Of a stretch of 9,281 nt of DNA, positions 6,501 to 9,281 are shown one piece after another (the first letter of the stretch is position 1; the number at the start of each line of letters is the position of its first letter). The position numbers and the translations under genes were made by a program. Source of the stretch: an uncultured Verrucomicrobiota bacterium (lineage in GTDB: Bacteria > Verrucomicrobiota > Kiritimatiellia > CAIVKH01); contig CALBHI010000128.1 of NCBI GenBank assembly GCA_937894535.1, forward strand, positions 1 to 9,281. The letters run 5' to 3'. The notes beneath the pieces are model-generated. The model was not told the DNA's origin. It searched no databases and was given only the letters and a program-made list of their open reading frames with translations.

Positions 6501-8661
6501 CACCGCCGGCAGCTACAAACCGTCGCTCTACTTCGATCCGGAATTCGGCGCCCCCGCCCCGGCCGGACCCTACGGCACCACCCTCGCCGACCTGAACGGC
6601 GCGTCCCCCAACGGCACCTGGCGATTATTCATCGTCGATGCCGGTGACGGCGACGCCGGCAGCCTGACCGGCTGGCGCCTCGCCATCACCGCCGGCCAAC
6701 CGCTCTGCTGCGCCAGCAACCAGCCCCCGGTCTTCGGCGCGCTCGGCAACCAATCGGTGACCACCAGCAACGACCTCGTCTTCGCCGTCACCGCCACCGA
6801 CCCCGCCGATAGCGATCCGATCACCCTGACCGCGAGCAACCTGCCCGCCGGCGCGACCTTCGGCGTGACCAACGGCAACGGCACCTTCACCTGGATCGCC
6901 GCCCAACCGGCCGGCGTCTACACCTCGTCGTTCTACGCCACCGACACCGACGGCACCACCCCCGCCTCCGTGGTCATCACCGTGGCCGACCCGCCGGTCG
7001 TCGACACCAACTGCACCCTGATCATCTCCGAGTACGTCGAAGGCTCCTCGAACAACAAGGCCATCGAGCTGTACAACGGCACCGGCAACCCGATCACCCT
7101 GCAAACCAGCCAGTACATCCTGCAGCAGTACAACAACGGCAGCGCCACCCCGAGCTTCACCCTCGGCCTGACCGGCACGGTGGCCGTCGGCGGCACCTTC
7201 GTCATCGCCAACGCCTCCGCCTCAACCGGCATCACCGCCCGGGCGACGGTGACCACCGCGAACTCCGTCATGAACTTCAACGGCGACGACGCCATCGTCC
7301 TGCGCATCGGCGGTAGCACCGGAACCGTCGTGGACAGCATCGGCCAGGCCGGCGTCGATCCCGGTACCGAGTGGGGTAGCGGCCTGACCTCGACTGCCGA
7401 CAACACGATCCGCCGCAAGGCCACCATCGGCCGCGGCCGCACCACCCACACCGCCGCCTTTAATCCCGCCGACGAATGGGATGGCTTCGCCCAGGACACC
7501 TTCACCGGCCTCGGCTCCCACACCAACAACTGCTTCGGTGGTGGCGGTGGCGGCCAGACTCCGCCCGTGCTGAACCCCATCGGCCCCAAACTCGTGACCG
7601 TCAGCAACACCCTGACCTTCGCCGTGACCGCCACGGAAACCGATAGCGATCCGGTGACCCTGACCGCGAGCAACCTGCCCGCCGGCGCGACCTTCGGCAC
7701 CACCAATACCGCCGGCACCTTCACCTGGGCCTCCGCCGCCCCGGTCGGCATCTACACCACCACCTTCTTCGCCGCCGACAACGACGGCGCGTCCTCCGAA
7801 GCCGTGGTCATCACCGTGAATGCCGCGAGCAGCGGATCCGGCGGCACCGAGACCTTCAGCAACCTGAACGCCCCCTCCGCCTCGTACGGAGCCGGCAGCT
7901 ACGTCGGCGACAACGGCATCACTTGGACCTACCGCGGCGCACGCACCCCGAGCGCCACCTACTTCATCGACGGCCAGTCGATCGGCTTCGGCAACTCCGT
8001 CTCCGGCACCCGCGACCTCGTCTCCGAAGGCATCCCCGGCGGCATCGGCAGCCTCTCGATCAAATACCTGAAGTACTTCACCGGCGCCGGTGCCCGCTCG
8101 TTCGAGGTCTTTGTGAACAACACCCTCGTCGGCGATATCCCCGACGCGAACAACACCACCCCCATCGAGCTGACCCTGCTCAACCTGAACGTCTCCGGCG
8201 TGGTCACCGTGCGCGTCGTTTCCACCGGTGCCAGCCAGATCGTCCTCGATACCCTGTCCTGGACCGGCTACTCCGGCAGCAACCCCGACTCCGATGGGGA
8301 CGGCCTGTTCGACACCTGGGAGATCGACAACTTCGGCAGCCTGACCAATGCGAACCAATTCACCGACAGCGACGGCGATTTCGTCAGCGATTTCGAGGAG
8401 TTCATCGCCGGCACCCAGCCGACCAACAGCGCCTCGTTCCTGCAGGTCGTCGAAGGCAGCACCGCCGGCACCAGCGGCGTGGTCATCCAATGGCCCGGCG
8501 TCAGCGGCAAATTCTATACCCTCGGCCGCACCACCAACCTCGTCGAGGCCTTCTACAGCATCATCGCCTCGAACATCCCCGGCGTGGAACCCCTCAATGT
8601 CCACACCGACACCGCCCCGGTCGACGCCGGCGCCACCTACCGCATCCAAGTCCAACCGTAG
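3529..8661 (+). CDS. Secreted multidomain subtilisin-like serine protease (S8, Kp43-type), 1710 aa
   Basis: Complete gene, ATG start, TAG stop. Residues 1-28 are a signal peptide: Arg-containing start, hydrophobic core 11-22, likely cleavage after A-D-A (28). Residues 30-225 are a propeptide-like region. The S8 catalytic domain (about 256-635) has Asp264 (V-T-D-S-G), His312 (D-G-H-G-T), oxyanion Asn431 (A-A-G-N-S-G) and Ser569 (G-T-S-H-S-T-P), so it should be active. A jelly-roll domain (640-772) of the kind found after Kp43-type catalytic domains follows. Then come a CARDB-like domain (776-888), a proprotein-convertase P-domain (890-1057, S-H-T-Y-P-D-D-L-D and S-P-N-G-T-W), a putative-Ig/cadherin-like repeat (1065-1153), a lamin-tail domain (1161-1336), a six-Gly linker, a second Ig-like repeat (1345-1431), a beta-domain also seen in secreted nucleases (1439-1580), an Asp-rich calcium repeat (1585-1633) and the C-terminal module (1634-1710). 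Substrate unknown; it acts outside the cytoplasm. Confidence 0.93.
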   Translation: MLQALVRVRPVMFAGLVLSLFITRPADAAPRIRLNAGDLDTASPAVQARQFAPLATGAAKQLFLVQWDGPVQPAWVEALTKTRVQIIDYIPDNTYLVYGDASSLNAVRQLASRNARLAWNGALLAREKIHPDAAINGKPRRTLHHDGHYTIQLVLDPAQNADTLALVEALATAPVKRQRTVRHYVNFVAQLPADALEGLAAQPDVISITPYVEPKKRDERQGMIVAGQLTGNGPSGPGYLAWLASKGFTQSQFDASGLVVDVTDSGLDNGTTNVNHFALYRGGTTSGIPRVRYVRLEGTASSGSSIQGCDGHGTINAHIIGGHVTTQSTGVAHVDSAGYRYGLGIAPFVKVGSSVIFDPNNFTSPDYSDLASRAYRDGARISGNSWGADTFGGYDADAQEYDALVRDAQPTGSAVATSGNQQMTFVFAAGNSGSGAQTVGSPGTAKNVITVGAAENVHSHATTNGGNNASGNDGCTTPDSEANSANDIASFSSRGPTSDSRKKPEIVAPGTHVTGGVAQNVKTMAGIGTAIPCFDGTGVCALPGGGTAGSTNNFFPLGQRWYSTSSGTSHSTPAVAGGAALVYQWFINTYASTPSPAMVKAFLMNSARYMTGTSANDSLWSNSQGMGMMNLGHAFDGTPRLVRDQVPADVFTASGQIRSHTVTIVSNSKPFRVTLSWTDAPGSTVGASYNNNLNLAVSINGNLYLGNVFSGAFSITGGSADFRNNTESVFLPAGTTGIASIVISAANITSDGIPNVAPALDQDYALVVYNAEELIAPVVVAAGSSLAAESCGIGNGAIDPGEVVTVNLALQNVGSAPTTNVTATLLAATGVTAPSGPVSYGALGVGGTPVTNAYTFTATGTCGGVLSATLQLQDGATDLGTATYTFTLGGTTASVSTNTRTGTITIPAVGNASPYPSTQTVSGLSGNIEKVTVTLLGFSHTYPDDLDILLVSPAGQTVALMSGAGGGADISGITLTFDDDAASFLGDETAITAGSYKPSLYFDPEFGAPAPAGPYGTTLADLNGASPNGTWRLFIVDAGDGDAGSLTGWRLAITAGQPLCCASNQPPVFGALGNQSVTTSNDLVFAVTATDPADSDPITLTASNLPAGATFGVTNGNGTFTWIAAQPAGVYTSSFYATDTDGTTPASVVITVADPPVVDTNCTLIISEYVEGSSNNKAIELYNGTGNPITLQTSQYILQQYNNGSATPSFTLGLTGTVAVGGTFVIANASASTGITARATVTTANSVMNFNGDDAIVLRIGGSTGTVVDSIGQAGVDPGTEWGSGLTSTADNTIRRKATIGRGRTTHTAAFNPADEWDGFAQDTFTGLGSHTNNCFGGGGGGQTPPVLNPIGPKLVTVSNTLTFAVTATETDSDPVTLTASNLPAGATFGTTNTAGTFTWASAAPVGIYTTTFFAADNDGASSEAVVITVNAASSGSGGTETFSNLNAPSASYGAGSYVGDNGITWTYRGARTPSATYFIDGQSIGFGNSVSGTRDLVSEGIPGGIGSLSIKYLKYFTGAGARSFEVFVNNTLVGDIPDANNTTPIELTLLNLNVSGVVTVRVVSTGASQIVLDTLSWTGYSGSNPDSDGDGLFDTWEIDNFGSLTNANQFTDSDGDFVSDFEEFIAGTQPTNSASFLQVVEGSTAGTSGVVIQWPGVSGKFYTLGRTTNLVEAFYSIIASNIPGVEPLNVHTDTAPVDAGATYRIQVQP
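6806..6864 (+). repeat. Copy 1 of a 59-nt near-identical direct repeat inside the protease gene
   Basis: It matches 7640-7698 at 57 of 59 positions, with differences only at 6820 and 6822. The last 42 nt (6823-6864) are identical. It encodes the D-S-D-P-I-T-L-T-A-S-N-L-P-A-G-A-T-F-G core of the first putative-Ig repeat. Confidence 0.9.
7640..7698 (+). repeat. Copy 2 of the 59-nt near-identical direct repeat
   Basis: This is the partner of 6806-6864, offset by 834 bp (278 codons, in frame). It encodes the same core in the second putative-Ig repeat, with Val in place of Ile after D-S-D-P. The lamin-tail domain lies between the two copies. Confidence 0.9.
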
Positions 8662-8692
8662 CGCGCCATCCCGCCCAGCCACGCGGCAAACC

Positions 8693-8725
8693 AACGAGGG
8701 GAACCTCCACGTCCCCCTCGTTTTT
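8693..8725 (+). terminator. Terminator of the protease gene, possibly bidirectional
   Basis: AACGAGGGG (8693-8701) pairs with CCCCTCGTT (8714-8722) around a 12-nt loop, and T residues run 8721-8725. It starts 31 nt after the protease stop codon. Read on the - strand, the same hairpin is followed by TTGGTTTG, a poorer U-tract, so it could also stop transcription of the convergent gene at 8999-9280. Confidence 0.85.
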
Positions 8726-8837
8726 CATTTCATCGGTTCAGCGCGACGCGGAACCCAACCCGCATCGTCAACGCCCCCGTTTGTCGTGCGCCTGTCAGGG
8801 CCCATCCGCTCCGCTCATCGCTCCCGGAGACCGGTCT

Positions 8838-8886
8838 TGTCCAGTACCTGGAATAGCCGCAGGACCTACGTTCCAGGGATTGGACA
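8838..8886. repeat. 16-bp inverted repeat built of two TCCA-N5-TGGA dyads
   Basis: The left arm, 8838-8853, and the reverse complement of the right arm, 8871-8886, match at 14 of 16 positions (TGTCCA-N3-CCTGGAA), with a 17-nt spacer. Each arm is itself a dyad: TCCAG-TAC-CTGGA (8840-8852) and TCCAG-GGA-TTGGA (8872-8884). Their centres are 32 bp apart, about three helical turns. There is no T-run on either side, so it does not look like an intrinsic terminator. A protein-binding site or a dispersed intergenic palindrome is more likely. Confidence 0.6.
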
Positions 8887-8961
8887 GCCAGCGGGGATGC
8901 GCCACGTCAGGCCGATGGCTCCGGTGTTGGGGCTGGCCGGGTCGATGGTCCCGGCGACGAT
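8866..8961 (-). pseudogene. Possible fragment of an LTW-type C-terminal beta-module
   Basis: Read on the - strand this stretch gives I-V-A-G-T-I-D-P-A-S-P-N-T-G-A-I-G-L-T-W-R-I-P-A-G and a stop shortly after. The DP-x(5)-G-x-I-x-LTW-x(3)-G pattern resembles the beta-strand modules at the ends of verrucomicrobial secreted proteins. It has no start codon of its own context and sits in a different frame from the gene immediately upstream. It may be a decayed tail from an older gene end, or chance in GC-rich DNA. Low confidence. Confidence 0.22.
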
Positions 8962-8998
8962 CCGATGATGATCACCGTGGGCCGCAAGGCCGTCGCGA

Positions 8999-9280
8999 TC
9001 AGGGCAACCGCACCCGCCCGCGGTACAGGTGAAAAGCCGGCGGGTTGGTCAACGGGACAAGCACCGTGCCCCCGGTGCCGGACACACTGATTCCAAGATT
9101 GGTCCAGGCCGCGGTTTCATCCAGCCGATCCGCACCCCAGATATCGTAAATACGTCCGGCCACCGTATCCCGCACTTCGAAGGCGGGAGCCCCCGTTTCC
9201 GGATCCCCCACCAGCAGCGGGGCGATGAAGCCGGACCCGCCATTCACCGGATCCGACCCGGCGATGTACTCCTCCACGTT
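8999..9280 (-). CDS. C-terminal end of a modular secreted protein (5' partial)
   Basis: The frame runs off the right edge (codon 9280-9278 is Asn, then Val), so the GTG at 9277 is internal and only the last 93 residues are visible. They begin N-V-E-E-Y-I-A-G-S-D-P-V-N, the end of an Asp-rich calcium-type repeat. The C-terminal beta-domain follows, with G-R-I-Y-D-I-W and W-T-N-L-G-I-S-V-S-G, and the protein ends Y-R-G-R-V-R-L-P. The tail of the GH57-like protein has the matching segments G-R-L-Y-D-V-Y-W, W-T-P-M-G-L-N-V-S-G and a Y-R ... K-L-P end. The enzymatic part lies beyond the window, so its function is unknown. TGA stop at 9001-8999. Confidence 0.8.
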   Translation of the reverse strand, partial: NVEEYIAGSDPVNGGSGFIAPLLVGDPETGAPAFEVRDTVAGRIYDIWGADRLDETAAWTNLGISVSGTGGTVLVPLTNPPAFHLYRGRVRLP

Positions 9281-9281
9281 G

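Larger units (their letters stand above)
8662..8998. other. Convergent intergenic region without a supported gene
   Basis: These 337 bases lie between two genes pointing towards each other. They hold a strong hairpin terminator near the left end, the paired TCCA/TGGA dyads in the middle and a possible coding remnant near the right end. Between 8726 and 8837 I see nothing I can name. No open frame here has a convincing start, ribosome binding site or recognisable protein. Confidence 0.6.

Noticed and set aside
7534..7557. Gly-codon run as a simple-sequence repeat or phase-variable tract
   Set aside because: The codons are a GGT/GGC mix coding for a six-glycine linker between domains. The unit is 3 nt, so slippage would not shift the frame, and it is short.
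7222..8694. A 490-codon open frame on the - strand
   Set aside because: It has the same low-complexity Gly/Ala/Val/Asp composition and is antisense to the lamin-tail and accessory domains, so it is a shadow of the + strand gene.
7923..9032. A 369-codon + strand frame running past the end of the protease
   Set aside because: It is Arg/Pro/His-rich out-of-frame translation that reads through the terminator and overlaps the oppositely oriented third gene, so it is not a gene.
9275..9277. GTG at 9277 as the start of the third gene
   Set aside because: It falls in the middle of the N-V-E-E-Y-I-A-G motif, which is normally preceded by an Asp-rich repeat, and the frame stays open to the edge.

Overview
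This is a GC-rich window (roughly two-thirds G+C by eye) holding three protein genes. Two are on the + strand and one is on the - strand at the right edge. All three encode the C-terminal part of large, modular, apparently secreted proteins. The style is an enzymatic domain, then strings of beta-sandwich modules, then an Asp/Gly-rich calcium-type repeat ending in a WEE/FEE-x-I-AGT-x-PTN motif, then a short C-terminal beta-domain. I associate this style with secreted polysaccharide and protein degraders of the PVC superphylum (Verrucomicrobiota / Kiritimatiellota). That placement is inferred from protein style only; no rRNA or marker gene is present.

Layout. (1) Positions 2-3319, +: the 3' part of a starch-active enzyme. 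It has a GH57-like catalytic remnant, a following beta-sandwich, two CBM25-type starch-binding domains, an Ig-like domain interrupted by a ~210-residue lectin-like domain, a calcium-type repeat and the tail. (2) Positions 3320-3528: an intergenic gap with two tandem hairpins (the second an intrinsic terminator) and a putative promoter/leader for the next gene. (3) Positions 3529-8661, +: a complete 1710-residue secreted subtilisin-like (S8) protease with an intact Asp/His/Ser triad and a long C-terminal train: jelly-roll, CARDB-like, P-domain, putative-Ig repeat, lamin-tail, second putative-Ig repeat, accessory beta-domain, calcium repeat, tail. (4) Positions 8662-8998: a convergent intergenic region with a terminator that may serve both strands, a striking 16-bp inverted repeat made of two TCCA-N5-TGGA dyads, and a possible protein-coding remnant. 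(5) Positions 8999-9280, -: the last 94 codons of a third protein with the same kind of tail.

How the genes relate: the two + strand genes are separated by a terminator and look like independent transcription units. Their link is the shared C-terminal module, which suggests a common export, anchoring or assembly route, with an extracellular starch degrader and an extracellular protease as cargo. I saw no tRNA, rRNA, CRISPR array, insertion sequence or phage gene. The most interesting points are the shared tail, the domain nested inside an Ig-like fold in gene 1, the in-frame near-identical DNA repeats flanking the lamin-tail domain in gene 2, and the paired dyads between genes 2 and 3.
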